A program made the translations under genes and the position numbers. The notes below the pieces were generated by a model. The model was not told where the DNA came from. It made no database searches and saw only the letters and a program-made list of their open reading frames with translations. From contig JAAXJC010000008.1 in assembly GCA_012270045.1 (NCBI GenBank), positions 2,162 through 45,089 on the forward strand: a DNA stretch of 42,928 nucleotides, in the 5' to 3' direction. This DNA comes from Luminiphilus sp. (GTDB taxonomy: Bacteria; Pseudomonadota; Gammaproteobacteria; Pseudomonadales; Halieaceae). Position 1 is the first letter of the stretch. Every line of letters starts with the position of its first letter. This document shows, in pieces, positions 34,601 through 42,928 of this stretch.

Positions 34601-35251
34601 ATGTCCGTTGCTTTGACACTGCCTCAGTCCAGTCTGAAGCACGAGGTCACCGACTTTAAGCGCCGACGGATACGTGAAGAGGCCAGCCATCTTTTTTTTC
34701 AGCTTGGATATGAAGGGACTACCCTTGATGCCATCGCCCAGCGCCTTGAGGTCACCAAGCCCTTTCTGTACACCCATTACGCCAATAAAACAGAATTGCT
34801 TTACGACATTTGCCAGACAGGGATTCTCCAGTCCCTCAACGCCATCCAGAGAGTCATGGACAGTCCATTGGATTCGGCGACCGAACGGCTCAGTCGGCTG
34901 GTGGAAGAAGTGCTTGACATCATTTTTGAATTTCAGGAATTCATCGTGGTGTATGAGCGAGAGGAAAAAAATCTGACGGCAAACCAAGCCAGGGAAATTC
35001 GCGAGCACCGCAGCCTGTTCGACCATAAGTTAGCTGAAATACTTGAGCAGGGGCGGGAGGCGGGAGAATTTCTTATCTGTGACGGGGTTCTCACGGCCAA
35101 CACCATCGGCGGCATGATGACCTGGGTGGCCCTGTGGTACCGACCTGAAGGCAAGCAAACGCGCCACCAGATTATCAGCCACACGCTGCGGATGGTGAAC
35201 TCAGTGGTCGGGTTGGGGCCCAAATATGCTGCGGATAAGGCCGCCCAATGA
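34601..35251 (+). CDS. TetR-family transcriptional regulator
   Basis: This 216-residue regulator has the TetR helix-turn-helix at about residues 19-65: RIREEASHLFFQLGYEGTTL, then DAIAQRLEVTKPFLYTHYANKTEL, the YxHYxNK end being typical. The C-terminal ligand domain is unassigned. It is embedded in the operon between the alcohol dehydrogenase (3 bases upstream) and the acyl-CoA ligase (25 bases downstream). It probably controls the divergent promoter region at 33308-33418 in response to a pathway intermediate such as an acyl-CoA, as many TetR repressors of CoA pathways do; this is inference from position. Confidence 0.92.
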   Translation: MSVALTLPQSSLKHEVTDFKRRRIREEASHLFFQLGYEGTTLDAIAQRLEVTKPFLYTHYANKTELLYDICQTGILQSLNAIQRVMDSPLDSATERLSRLVEEVLDIIFEFQEFIVVYEREEKNLTANQAREIREHRSLFDHKLAEILEQGREAGEFLICDGVLTANTIGGMMTWVALWYRPEGKQTRHQIISHTLRMVNSVVGLGPKYAADKAAQ

Positions 35252-35276
35252 AGCCAAAAAGCCTGGGGATAAAGCG

Positions 35277-36899
35277 ATGACGATGCAGACCTCAACTTGT
35301 GACCCGCGGATACCCGATCGTGATCGTTGTGTCACCCGTTATTTGCTGGAGCGGTGGGCGACCGAAAAACCAGAACAAGTCTTCGCCATCTTCCAGGACG
35401 GCGAGGAGTGGTCCTACGGTGACCTGCTGGTCCGCGTCCGCCAACTGGCAGGTGGCTTTGCCGGATCCGGTGTTGGGCGCGGTGATCACGTCGCGGTTTG
35501 GATGTTTGATGGCAAGGAAGCGATCCTGACGTTCTTTGCCCTGAACTATCTGGGCGCTGTATTCGTGCCGCTGAATACGGCATTTAAAGGCAAGGTCCTG
35601 GAACACACCCTGAATCTTTCTGATGCCCGAATTTTAGTGGCCCATGACCAGCTGTTGGACCGACTCGCTGATGTTGACTGCCCCAGAATCAGCGACGTCA
35701 TCACGCTGGGCCCAGGAGAAGCGCCTCAGGGTTATACAACAATACCGTGGTCGGTTATTGACCAGGCAACGACACCGCCGCCGGAGCTGACAAGCCCTAT
35801 TGAGCCCTGGGATACCCAATCCATTATCTTTACTTCGGGAACCACTGGACCCTCAAAAGGGGTGCTGTCGTCCTACCTACATATATTCACCAATGCGGGT
35901 CCGGAAACCTGGCCCTTTGTGACCGGTGAGGACCGTTTCCTGATCAACATGCCTATTTTTCACATCGGTGGCATGGGGGTCATTTTTGTGATGTTGGCCA
36001 GAGGCGGATCGATTGCAGTAACCGAAGGTTTCTCTACGGATACCTTCTGGCCCTTTGTCCGCTCCTCCCAGACCACCGTGGTATTCCTGCTGGGCGTTAT
36101 GGCGACCTTCCTGCTTAAGCAGCCGCCGTCGGACCAGGACCGGAATCATTCGGTTCGTCTGGTTTTTATGGTGCCGCTGACCGAGACCTGCACAGACTTC
36201 ACCCAGCGTTTTGGTTCGGACGTCTACACCATATTCAATATGACAGAAGTTAGTTCGCCTATTGTTTCAGAGCCTAACCCGACCAAGCGGGGCACCTGTG
36301 GTCGCAAACGCGAGGGCGTTGATGTGCGCCTGGTCGATGAGTTTGACTGCGAGGTGGCTGTGGGGGAGGTCGGCGAGATGATTGTTCGGACCGACCGTCC
36401 TTGGGGTATGAATTCGGGTTATTACAAACAGCCGGACGCCACCGCCGCGGCCTGGCGCAATGGTTGGTTTCATACCGGCGACTGTTTTCGCGTTGATGAA
36501 GATGGGTATTACTACTTTGTCGACAGGATGAAGGACGCGATCCGAAGACGTGGGGAGAACATTTCATCCTTTGAAGTTGAGGCGGAGGTCGTGGCCTACG
36601 ACGCGGTTCGAGAGGCTGCAGCCTACGCCGTTCCCAGTGATGTCGGTGAGGATGAGGTCATGATCGCCGTGGCGGCAGTTGATGGGCAGGAGATAGATCC
36701 CGAGGCCCTGGTGCGCTTTCTCGGCGATAGGATGGCCCATTTTATGGTGCCTCGCTACGTGCGGACCCTGTCCGAACTGCCCAAAACGCCGTCATCCAAG
36801 GTGATGAAGCACGTTCTGCGCAACGAGGGCATTACTGCAGATACCTGGGATCGTACATCCGTGGGACTCCATTTCAAGCGCGAGACACTATCGGCCTGA
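35277..36899 (+). CDS. AMP-forming acyl-CoA ligase (CaiC-like branch)
   Basis: This 540-residue adenylate-forming enzyme has the P-loop FTSGTTGPSKGVLSS, the A5-like YTIFNMTEVSSPIV, GWFHTGDCFRVDEDGYYYFV with the ribose-binding Asp, RMKDAIRRRGENISSFEVE as the hinge region, and the C-terminal lysine segment LPKTPSSKVMKHVLR. Together these activate a carboxylic acid to its CoA thioester. Similarity to crotonobetaine/carnitine-CoA ligases is by overall pattern; the true acid is unknown. ATG 35277 follows a GGGGA site; an ATG at 35226 overlaps tetR. Position in the regulon suggests that it makes the acyl-CoA later handled by the mutase. Confidence 0.9.
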   Translation: MTMQTSTCDPRIPDRDRCVTRYLLERWATEKPEQVFAIFQDGEEWSYGDLLVRVRQLAGGFAGSGVGRGDHVAVWMFDGKEAILTFFALNYLGAVFVPLNTAFKGKVLEHTLNLSDARILVAHDQLLDRLADVDCPRISDVITLGPGEAPQGYTTIPWSVIDQATTPPPELTSPIEPWDTQSIIFTSGTTGPSKGVLSSYLHIFTNAGPETWPFVTGEDRFLINMPIFHIGGMGVIFVMLARGGSIAVTEGFSTDTFWPFVRSSQTTVVFLLGVMATFLLKQPPSDQDRNHSVRLVFMVPLTETCTDFTQRFGSDVYTIFNMTEVSSPIVSEPNPTKRGTCGRKREGVDVRLVDEFDCEVAVGEVGEMIVRTDRPWGMNSGYYKQPDATAAAWRNGWFHTGDCFRVDEDGYYYFVDRMKDAIRRRGENISSFEVEAEVVAYDAVREAAAYAVPSDVGEDEVMIAVAAVDGQEIDPEALVRFLGDRMAHFMVPRYVRTLSELPKTPSSKVMKHVLRNEGITADTWDRTSVGLHFKRETLSA

Positions 36900-36937
36900 C
36901 AGGGGCCAGAACTTTTAGCCGTAGAGGAGCAATAACA

Positions 36938-39133
36938 ATGAAGAAAGCTGGATATTTTCCAAAGGCTCTCATCTTGGGAGGAGCAACCGTCTTCGCCGGA
37001 CAAGTCCTGGCGCAACCCATGCTTGAAGAGGTGGTGGTTACGGCGTCCAAGAAAGATGTGTCGGTAACCGATCTGGCCGCCGCCGCGAACGTTATCGGTG
37101 CGGATGAGATTGTTCCCGGTGGTGTTCAGTCTGTACGAGACATGATTGTCGACGTACCCAATCTCTCAATCGGTGACCAATTCGGATTTGCCCGTGTGTT
37201 TATGCGCGGTATCGGTATGACCAGCATCGATATCGGGGGCGAGGGCGCGGTCGCTTTCCTGCAGGATGGCGCCATTATTCCTCGACCCGCGGCGCAGCTG
37301 ATGGGTATGTTTGATCTCGCCCAGGTGGAGGTGCTACGTGGGCCCCAGGGCACACTGTATGGACGCGGTGCTACGGCCGGTGTCATCAACATGGTGACGG
37401 CCAAGCCCAGCGGGGAGTTCGGTGGCTACCTGCGGGCAACCGCTGGGAACTACAGCATGCTCGATTTTGAGGGGGCCGTTGATGTGCCCCTGGGTGATGC
37501 CCTGGCTGCGAGGGTGGCCGGTAAATTTGAAAATCGTGATGGCTACGGAACCAATTTGTTTTCCGGCGAGGATGTTGATGACCGCGACGCTCAATCCTAT
37601 CGGGTGACCCTCGCCTATGACGGCGGAGGCTCATTCCGTGCCACAGGTTCTTATCAGCACTATCAGGAAGACGACCAAAACTTTGCTTTCCACTACTTTG
37701 GCCCCTCGGAGGGAAACCCACTGGGCCCATTAGCTGTGCCGATTTTCGGTGGACAGACGGTCTTTCAGGCCGGGGGCACCATTTACGACATCAACTCTGA
37801 TCAGGAAGCCATCAATACGCGTGACGGAGACAGCGCTATTGTCACCCTGGAATTTGATGTCGCTGAAAACCAGACCATAAAATCGCTGACCTCATTCCAG
37901 GAGTTGGATCGATTCCTGCGTGACGATCTGGATTCAACCGACGCCAATCTTTTTGGCCAAAACAATTATGTCGAGCAGAGTGAATCCTGGAGTCAGGAAT
38001 TCATTTACAACTTCTCTGGTGACAAGATCGATTTTCTCGCGGGTGCGATGTATTTCGAGGAGGACCTCTACGGTCAGGTTCTCGTTCCCCTGACCAATAT
38101 CTGTGCTCTTCTGGCTCCGGAGCTGTGCGGTACGCCCATCGGCGATGCGATCGGAGCGGGACGTTATGAACAAAACGGCGCGGTCGATATCGAGGCCTAC
38201 GGTATTTATGCTGAAGGTAGCTATCAGCTCACAGATACCCTGAAAATAATCGCCGGCATTCGTTACAACTACGAGGAGCGTACCGGTACCGGGGCTTTCA
38301 TCTTTGACGCCCTGCCGGTGGACGTGCCCACGGATCAAACAGCCGACTGGAGCGATGTAACGCCGCGGCTAACGGTGGAGTTTGAGCCCAATGACAACAT
38401 GCTGCTTTATGCCACCTACAACCAGGCATTCAAATCGGGCGTTATCAACACCGGTAGCCTGAGTCCGCCGCTGGAGCCTGAGACGGTTGATGCCTTTGAG
38501 GTGGGTATCAAGGGGTCATCGGCGGATGGTCGCTTGCGCTACGGTGTGTCCGGTTTCTACTACGACTACGCCGACCTCCAGATTTCCTTTGTCGATGCCA
38601 ACAGCACGGTCAGTACGATTAATGCTGCTGAGGCAGAGAATTACGGGATTGAAGTGGAACTTGATGCGGCCTTGTCCGACAACTTTACCCTCGACGTATA
38701 CGCAACCTACCTCAGTGCAGAGTATGAGGAGTTCTTTAATGGCGACTACTCCGATGGTTTCGCCATTAAGGACCTCAGCGGTAACACGTTGCCGAATGCT
38801 CCTGAATACACCTTCAAGCTCGGACTCAACTATCAGGCATCTATTATCGGTGGCGACCTGCTGCTCCGTGGGGAGTACTACTATCAGGATGATGTCTACT
38901 TTACAGAGTGGAACCGGCAGGATGCCTACCAGGAAGGCTATGGCTTGTTGAATGCCAGAGCTGTATACACACTTCCGGGCGAGCGGTGGAGTTTCGCTGT
39001 GTGGGGTCGAAATCTCGCTGATGAAGAAATTATTTCCAACAACATCATCACAGCCCCGCTGTACAACTCCCTTCGAGTGGGCTCGATGTTGCCGCCGCGC
39101 ACCTACGGAGCTACGGTGAGTTTCGACTTCTAG
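36938..39133 (+). CDS. TonB-dependent outer-membrane receptor
   Basis: The protein has 731 residues with a signal peptide (ending VLAQP) and a TonB box/plug start LEEVVVTASKKD. The plug domain contains VRDMIVDVPNLSIGDQFGFA and VEVLRGPQGTLYGRGATAGV then INMVTAKP. A 22-strand barrel ends in YGATVSFDF, with a terminal Phe for outer-membrane insertion. It belongs to the large group of receptors for catabolic substrates rather than to clear siderophore or B12 receptors. GAGGAG precedes the ATG. Its place between the acyl-CoA ligase and P450 suggests that it imports the compound the regulon degrades. It lies 38 bases after the ligase gene and 21 before the P450. Confidence 0.94.
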   Translation: MKKAGYFPKALILGGATVFAGQVLAQPMLEEVVVTASKKDVSVTDLAAAANVIGADEIVPGGVQSVRDMIVDVPNLSIGDQFGFARVFMRGIGMTSIDIGGEGAVAFLQDGAIIPRPAAQLMGMFDLAQVEVLRGPQGTLYGRGATAGVINMVTAKPSGEFGGYLRATAGNYSMLDFEGAVDVPLGDALAARVAGKFENRDGYGTNLFSGEDVDDRDAQSYRVTLAYDGGGSFRATGSYQHYQEDDQNFAFHYFGPSEGNPLGPLAVPIFGGQTVFQAGGTIYDINSDQEAINTRDGDSAIVTLEFDVAENQTIKSLTSFQELDRFLRDDLDSTDANLFGQNNYVEQSESWSQEFIYNFSGDKIDFLAGAMYFEEDLYGQVLVPLTNICALLAPELCGTPIGDAIGAGRYEQNGAVDIEAYGIYAEGSYQLTDTLKIIAGIRYNYEERTGTGAFIFDALPVDVPTDQTADWSDVTPRLTVEFEPNDNMLLYATYNQAFKSGVINTGSLSPPLEPETVDAFEVGIKGSSADGRLRYGVSGFYYDYADLQISFVDANSTVSTINAAEAENYGIEVELDAALSDNFTLDVYATYLSAEYEEFFNGDYSDGFAIKDLSGNTLPNAPEYTFKLGLNYQASIIGGDLLLRGEYYYQDDVYFTEWNRQDAYQEGYGLLNARAVYTLPGERWSFAVWGRNLADEEIISNNIITAPLYNSLRVGSMLPPRTYGATVSFDF

Positions 39134-39154
39134 GCCTGTCCTGGCTGGTCCCAG

Positions 39155-40384
39155 GTGAGTCCTGCATTCTCCTTCAATCCCATGGATCCGCAGCTTCTTG
39201 CGGATCCATACCCTATTTTTCGGTGGCTCAGGGAGGAGGATCCCATTCACCGTTCAGAACTGGGTTTTTGGGTGATGACGCGGTACGACGACTGCCGTCA
39301 CGTGTTGATTGATAAGGCCTTTGGACAGGGTGACTTTGTAAAAAATATTCAGCTCTTTTATGACGACAGCTTCGATGTGCTCGCGAATCCCGCCTATGCC
39401 TGGCTGTCACGTGTCTTTGTCATGCAGGATCCTCCCACCCACACGCGATTGCGTGGGCTGGTGGCAAGCGCACTGTCTCTTAAGCGTATTCGAGCCATGG
39501 AGCCCAGGGTACGGGAGTTGGCCAGGGGTATGTTGGCCGATCTTGCGGGCCGGCCCGGTGCGAACTTTATTGAATCGTTTGCTTACCGGTTCCCGACTCT
39601 GGTTATGTGCGACATGTTGGGGCTGGAGGAGCATGAGTTTTCTGATGATTTACTGACCCAGTTGAATCAGGCGATTGCCGATACTTTTCCAGTCTTTGAA
39701 ACCCGCGCTTTGAACCCTGATGAACTCAGTCTTGCCAATCGCCAGATGGAGTTTCTGACCGCCTTTTTCCATGATTTGTTTGAGCGGCGACGGTCCCATC
39801 CCCGTGATGACCTCACTACAGCTCTGGTGCAGGCCAGAGAGGGCGACGCATCTCTATCAGCCGAGGAACTGAGCACGTCTGTGATCGGTTTGTTCGGCGC
39901 CGGATTCGAGACTACTGCCCACATGATTGGAAATGGCATGTATTTGCTGGGGGAGCACCCCCAGGAGCGCGCCAAGCTCACCAATAATCTGCAGCTGGCC
40001 AAGGCCGCGACCGAGGAGATTGTCCGGTACGAGTCTTCATTGCAGGCGACGTACAGAACGGCGTTGGCCGATACCGTGGTCGCCGGTCACGAATTTGCGG
40101 CGGGTGATCGTATTCTGACCATTGTTGCCGCAGCCAATCGAGATAAGGCGGTATTCACGCGTCCAGAAGCGTTCGTAGTAGATCCTCGTGAGGAAAAACC
40201 CCTGACCTTTGGTGGCGGCATCCATTACTGCGTGGGCGCTGAGCTGGCTCGATTGGAAGGGCGCGTTTTCCTGGAAGAACTGTTCACTGCATTTCCGAAT
40301 TTTCAGGTAGATACAGCCAACGCTCGTCTGCGCGAGGCCTTCCTGTTCCGGGGTTTTGAGCACTTGCCGGTCACTCTACAGTGA
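39155..40384 (+). CDS. Cytochrome P450 of the divergent regulon
   Basis: This soluble bacterial P450 has 409 residues. The heme loop FGGGIHYCVGAELARLE gives Cys359, the I-helix motif is LFGAGFETTAH, ExxR lies in EEIVRYES, and DPPTHTRLRGLVASAL is helix C. It differs clearly from the other P450 of the window, sharing only family motifs. It starts with GTG 39155, 21 bases after the receptor, and its stop overlaps the GTG of the flavin monooxygenase. A first hydroxylation of the imported substrate is the likely role. No ferredoxin or reductase is encoded nearby, so electrons must come from elsewhere. Confidence 0.93.
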   Translation: MSPAFSFNPMDPQLLADPYPIFRWLREEDPIHRSELGFWVMTRYDDCRHVLIDKAFGQGDFVKNIQLFYDDSFDVLANPAYAWLSRVFVMQDPPTHTRLRGLVASALSLKRIRAMEPRVRELARGMLADLAGRPGANFIESFAYRFPTLVMCDMLGLEEHEFSDDLLTQLNQAIADTFPVFETRALNPDELSLANRQMEFLTAFFHDLFERRRSHPRDDLTTALVQAREGDASLSAEELSTSVIGLFGAGFETTAHMIGNGMYLLGEHPQERAKLTNNLQLAKAATEEIVRYESSLQATYRTALADTVVAGHEFAAGDRILTIVAAANRDKAVFTRPEAFVVDPREEKPLTFGGGIHYCVGAELARLEGRVFLEELFTAFPNFQVDTANARLREAFLFRGFEHLPVTLQ

Positions 40385-41454
40385 GCGGCGACCCTATGCG
40401 CCGGCTTGCATTGGGCCTGTTTATGCCCAATTGCTCCAACATGCCCTCCATCTCTACCCATGATGTGGTGCCCGACCAGTGGACGTACAGTGAAAACGAG
40501 GCGCTGGCTCTGCGAGCAGAAGCACTGGGTTTTGAGTATCTCTTTCCCGTATCGCGTTGGCGAGGGTTCGGAGGCGAGACCAATTTCCTGGGGACATCCC
40601 TTGAGACCACTACCTGGGCTGCGGCCCTGCTCAGGGCGACTTCTCGAATCAATGTCTTTTCCACCGTCCATGTTCCGCTTTTCCATCCGTTCGTCGTGGC
40701 CAAGATGGGTGCGACCCTGGCACATCTGAGCGGGGGACGCTGGGGCCTGAACGTGGTCAGTGGTTGGAGCGCCCGGGAATTCGGCATGATGGGGATCGAA
40801 CTCGCGGAGCACCACAGCCGCTACGCCCGCACAGCTGCATTCATCAAAATACTGCGCGGTCTGTGGGATTCGGCGGCGCAGCCTTTTGACTTTCACAGCG
40901 AGTGGTACAGCGTGGTGGCGGGTGAAGCGTCCCCGGTGCCTGCTGTCCAGCCACCGGTAGCGAACGCGGGCACCTCTGAAGACGCCAAACAAATGACAGC
41001 CGAACTCTGCGACTGGGCTTTTATATCGACGCCTTCGGTCGCGGCTCTGGGGGCCATCACCGAAGATATTCGGGACCGTGCGGCGCGCAATAACCGAACC
41101 GTGCGCACGGCAATTTTCCCGTTTCTGTTGTGGGCAGACAGCCGCAGCGAAGCAGAAGAAAAACTTGCAGCCATCATTGAGGCCAAAGATGGCGTTGCCA
41201 CAGATAACTGGTTACACGACCTGACGGCGGGTAGCGGTTCCTTTGACGACTTCACTAAAGACATGCTGGCGGCCTCGGGGGGCGGTGTGCATATGGTGGG
41301 TACTGCCGATGATGTGACCGAGCAGTTGCTATCCGCCCACGATCAGGGAGCGGATGCCGTTATGCTGACGTTCCCGCGGTATCGTGAGGATCTGGAGCGT
41401 TTCGCCCTGGATATCCAGCCCAGGCTCCTGCAGGCGGGGGTTGTTGCCAGCTGA
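40381..41454 (+). CDS. LLM-class (luciferase-like) FMN-dependent monooxygenase, RutA-like
   Basis: This 357-residue TIM-barrel flavoprotein has GLFMPNC at the N-terminus, then FPVSRWRGFGGETNFLGTSL, TSRINVFSTVHVPLFHPFVV, LSGGRWGLNVVSGWSAREF and QPPVANAGTSEDAKQ. The RGFGGxTxF...LE and SGGRxGxNxVxGW patterns are those of RutA, which opens uracil, and of related enzymes that can use a flavin-N5 oxygen adduct. Diketocamphane-type Baeyer-Villiger monooxygenases are more distant members of the same fold. The real reaction is unknown: oxygen insertion next to a carbonyl or cleavage of an amide or heteroatom bond both fit. GTG 40381 overlaps the P450 stop; an ATG at 40396 is an alternative. Confidence 0.9.
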   Translation: MSGDPMRRLALGLFMPNCSNMPSISTHDVVPDQWTYSENEALALRAEALGFEYLFPVSRWRGFGGETNFLGTSLETTTWAAALLRATSRINVFSTVHVPLFHPFVVAKMGATLAHLSGGRWGLNVVSGWSAREFGMMGIELAEHHSRYARTAAFIKILRGLWDSAAQPFDFHSEWYSVVAGEASPVPAVQPPVANAGTSEDAKQMTAELCDWAFISTPSVAALGAITEDIRDRAARNNRTVRTAIFPFLLWADSRSEAEEKLAAIIEAKDGVATDNWLHDLTAGSGSFDDFTKDMLAASGGGVHMVGTADDVTEQLLSAHDQGADAVMLTFPRYREDLERFALDIQPRLLQAGVVAS

Positions 41455-41538
41455 ACCGAATTTAACAGTGGGCGACTGGGGTGATGTTGAAGTGGTTAGC
41501 TGCCTGGGTCTGCGGGTAACGGCAACGGCGGAGCTTTG

Positions 41539-42381
41539 ATGGCGCAGAATCCGGACATTATCTGTGATGGTTTCACCTTCATTGAAGGCCCCCGCTGGCA
41601 TCAGGGCGCACTCTGGTTTTCCGACTTTTATGATGAGGCGGTTTACCGGCTGCAACCGGGGGCGACAGCAGAGCGCATTGTCAGCGTGCCGCAGCGGCCG
41701 TCGGGACTGGGCTGGCTGCCGGCCGGCGAGTTGCTGGTCGCCTCCATGCTGGACAGGACGGTGTTCAGGTTGTCCGCCCAGGGCGACCTGGTTTGCCACG
41801 CCGATGTCTCCGGGGTTGCTGAACGTCGCATTAACGATATGTTGGTGGACCCCCTTGGCCGCGCCTGGGTGGGCAACTTTGGCTTTGATCTGCCCGCCGG
41901 GGAGTCCGTCACTCCCGGCACATTGGCCCGGGTAGACCCGGATGGTTCAGTGCACGCTGCGGCGGGCGACCTGCTGTTTGCCAACGGCATGGCACTGCTG
42001 GCAGATGCGGCCACGCTTGTGGTGGCGGAGACTTTCCGGGGCTGCCTGACCGCCTTTGATATCGGTAGCGATTCAGAACTGTACAACCGCAGGCCATGGG
42101 CCCAGTTGCCAGAGGGCGCGGTGCCTGACGGTATCTGTATCGATGCCGAAGGTGCGATCTGGGTGGCTTCACCGACCACAGGGACCGTGCTCCGGCTGGC
42201 TGAGGGGGGACGTGTGCTGGACACCATTGATACCGGCAGGCAGGCAATCGCCTGTGCCCTCGGCGGTGCTGATGGACAGACGCTGTTTGTCAGCACGGCG
42301 GTCGCTACCGACCGTGATACCTGTCTTAAAGCCCGCTCCGCCCGGGTTGAGGCCTATGCTGTGCCGGTCCCCATGCCCTGA
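41539..42381 (+). CDS. SMP-30/gluconolactonase-family hydrolase
   Basis: This six-bladed beta-propeller of 280 residues keeps the metal-binding residues of the SMP-30/gluconolactonase family: Glu in FIEGPRWHQG, Asn in RRINDMLVDPLGRAWVGN, Asn in FANGMALL and Asp in VPDGICIDAEGAIWVASP. Such enzymes hydrolyse lactones or similar esters with a divalent metal. GGAG stands 6 bases before ATG 41539. It is 84 bases after the flavin monooxygenase and probably the last gene of the operon. It would suit opening of a lactone made by that monooxygenase, which is inference. No signal peptide is present. Confidence 0.9.
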   Translation: MAQNPDIICDGFTFIEGPRWHQGALWFSDFYDEAVYRLQPGATAERIVSVPQRPSGLGWLPAGELLVASMLDRTVFRLSAQGDLVCHADVSGVAERRINDMLVDPLGRAWVGNFGFDLPAGESVTPGTLARVDPDGSVHAAAGDLLFANGMALLADAATLVVAETFRGCLTAFDIGSDSELYNRRPWAQLPEGAVPDGICIDAEGAIWVASPTTGTVLRLAEGGRVLDTIDTGRQAIACALGGADGQTLFVSTAVATDRDTCLKARSARVEAYAVPVPMP

Positions 42382-42589
42382 TTTGTCCGAAGGGCGGTCT
42401 CCCTTCAACCTCCCGTTTCGGGTGCTACTTTGCGGGCGCACAGGACAAGGCCAACCCAGATGCCAGAGCAGTAGTCTAGGTCCCGCGGATCCCCGGACAG
42501 GCGCTGTTGCCATGAGTACCGGATACGGTGGCTGGTTATACTTCTCGCGCCATCCGTCACGCAAGGAATACCCAATCAAGGTCTGTCGT
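42382..42589. other. Convergent intergenic stretch with a hairpin
   Basis: These 208 bases lie between the lactonase and the convergent DUF1838-like gene. GAAGGG (42389-42394) and CCCTTC (42401-42406) form a 6-bp stem with a 6-base loop right after the lactonase stop, but no T run follows, so it is at most a weak terminator. Nothing else is recognised. Confidence 0.35.
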
Positions 42590-42928
42590 TCAGTGGCCTT
42601 GGTGTTTTTTCGCGGTACCGTCCTCTTTCATGGCTCTGCGATCCAACTCTTTTTTGAAGAAGGTCCAAGACGTCTCATTTGGTCTCTGATCATCCCCGGG
42701 GGGTGCATGTCGATATTTGGGGTAATTCGCAGCAATCTCAGACTTCAGTAAATCGGGCAGATCATCCCAGCTCTTTAGCTTGGTACCCTGCGCGTTGAAG
42801 TAGGTGATGCCATCACGTCCGCCCATTTCCATCCTAGGAAGCCACTGAACAATTCGAACCCATGAGATGCCAGGGTTAATCGAAGTCAGTTGATCATCGA
42901 GTAAAGAGTCCGCCATACCGTAGTAATT
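42590..42928 (-). CDS. DUF1838-like protein, C-terminal part (start beyond the window)
   Basis: The minus-strand frame is open from the right edge (codons reading NYYG before an internal Met at 42916) to a stop at 42590. About 112 residues are visible: NPGISWVRIVQWLPRMEMGG, then RDGITYFNAQGTKLKSWDDLP and, nearer the end, NETSWTFFKKELDRR. The W.P.M.MG.R.G..Y..GTK.....LP...NETSW pattern recalls the C-terminus of the DUF1838 family, whose function is unknown. Members occur in catabolic regions of TonB-receptor-rich bacteria, as recalled from family knowledge. The Met at 42916 has no good ribosome site, supporting the view that the gene starts further right. It converges on the lactonase gene. 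Confidence 0.6.
   Translation of the reverse strand, partial: NYYGMADSLLDDQLTSINPGISWVRIVQWLPRMEMGGRDGITYFNAQGTKLKSWDDLPDLLKSEIAANYPKYRHAPPGDDQRPNETSWTFFKKELDRRAMKEDGTAKKHQGH

Noticed and set aside
33965-35026. Minus-strand open frame (353 codons) across the Fe-ADH and tetR genes
   Set aside because: Both plus-strand genes carry clear family motifs. The antisense product is low in any recognisable pattern.
1-42928. CRISPR arrays, insertion sequences, integrases or prophage genes
   Set aside because: No regularly spaced repeats, transposase or integrase motifs, or phage structural genes were seen on either strand.

Overview
The window reads as ordinary chromosomal DNA of a GC-rich, probably marine gammaproteobacterium. 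The left end has the conserved pal-cpoB-queE-queC run followed shortly by tRNA-Lys, an order familiar from Pseudomonas and relatives. The many TonB-receptor, P450, Rieske and CoA-type genes would suit a Cellvibrionales/Halieaceae-like lineage. That placement is inference; no 16S rRNA or ribosomal gene is present.

Layout. (1) 1-4415: the end of pal, cpoB, queE, queC, a membrane diguanylate cyclase, a VOC-fold protein and tRNA-Lys(TTT) with its promoter and terminator. (2) 4821-9167: a DUF1707/LiaF-like protein, a secreted S9 peptidase and an OprP-type porin. (3) 9276-14943: a MotB-like/MotA-like pair in reversed order, two genes broken by in-frame stop codons (an ACT-domain gene and an FHA-EAL gene), a secreted unknown protein and a membrane Ser/Thr kinase. 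(4) 15264-24528: a GNAT acetyltransferase, then a tightly packed ATP-grasp ligase, P450, Rieske oxygenase and ClsC-like PLD lipoprotein, followed by an M1 peptidase and a small exported protein. (5) 24571-30245: an HD-domain protein, exported formamidase-like hydrolase and kynureninase on the minus strand; then a class IV aminotransferase with a sulfotransferase-like partner, and an enoyl-CoA hydratase. (6) 30363-42928: two divergent operons around 33308-33418. To the left lie a large and a small B12-dependent acyl-CoA mutase subunit and MeaB. To the right lie an iron-type alcohol dehydrogenase, a TetR regulator, an acyl-CoA ligase, a TonB-dependent receptor, a P450, a RutA-like flavin monooxygenase and an SMP-30-type lactonase. 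A partial DUF1838-like gene runs off the end.

The most interesting part is region 6. It looks like one divergently transcribed regulon for uptake and breakdown of an unknown organic compound. Its mutase keeps the fold but lacks the arginine that binds the substrate carboxylate in methylmalonyl-CoA mutase, and has Asn where the catalytic His normally sits. It is therefore unlikely to be an ordinary methylmalonyl-CoA mutase. One pathway that fits the gene set is camphor-like: P450 hydroxylation, alcohol oxidation, flavin-dependent ring oxygenation, lactone hydrolysis, CoA activation and carbon-skeleton rearrangement. The substrate cannot be read from the sequence. The second interesting part is the ATP-grasp/P450/Rieske set, which looks like a minimal biosynthetic or modification cassette. 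The third is the pair of neighbouring genes with three nonsense codons but otherwise intact reading frames.
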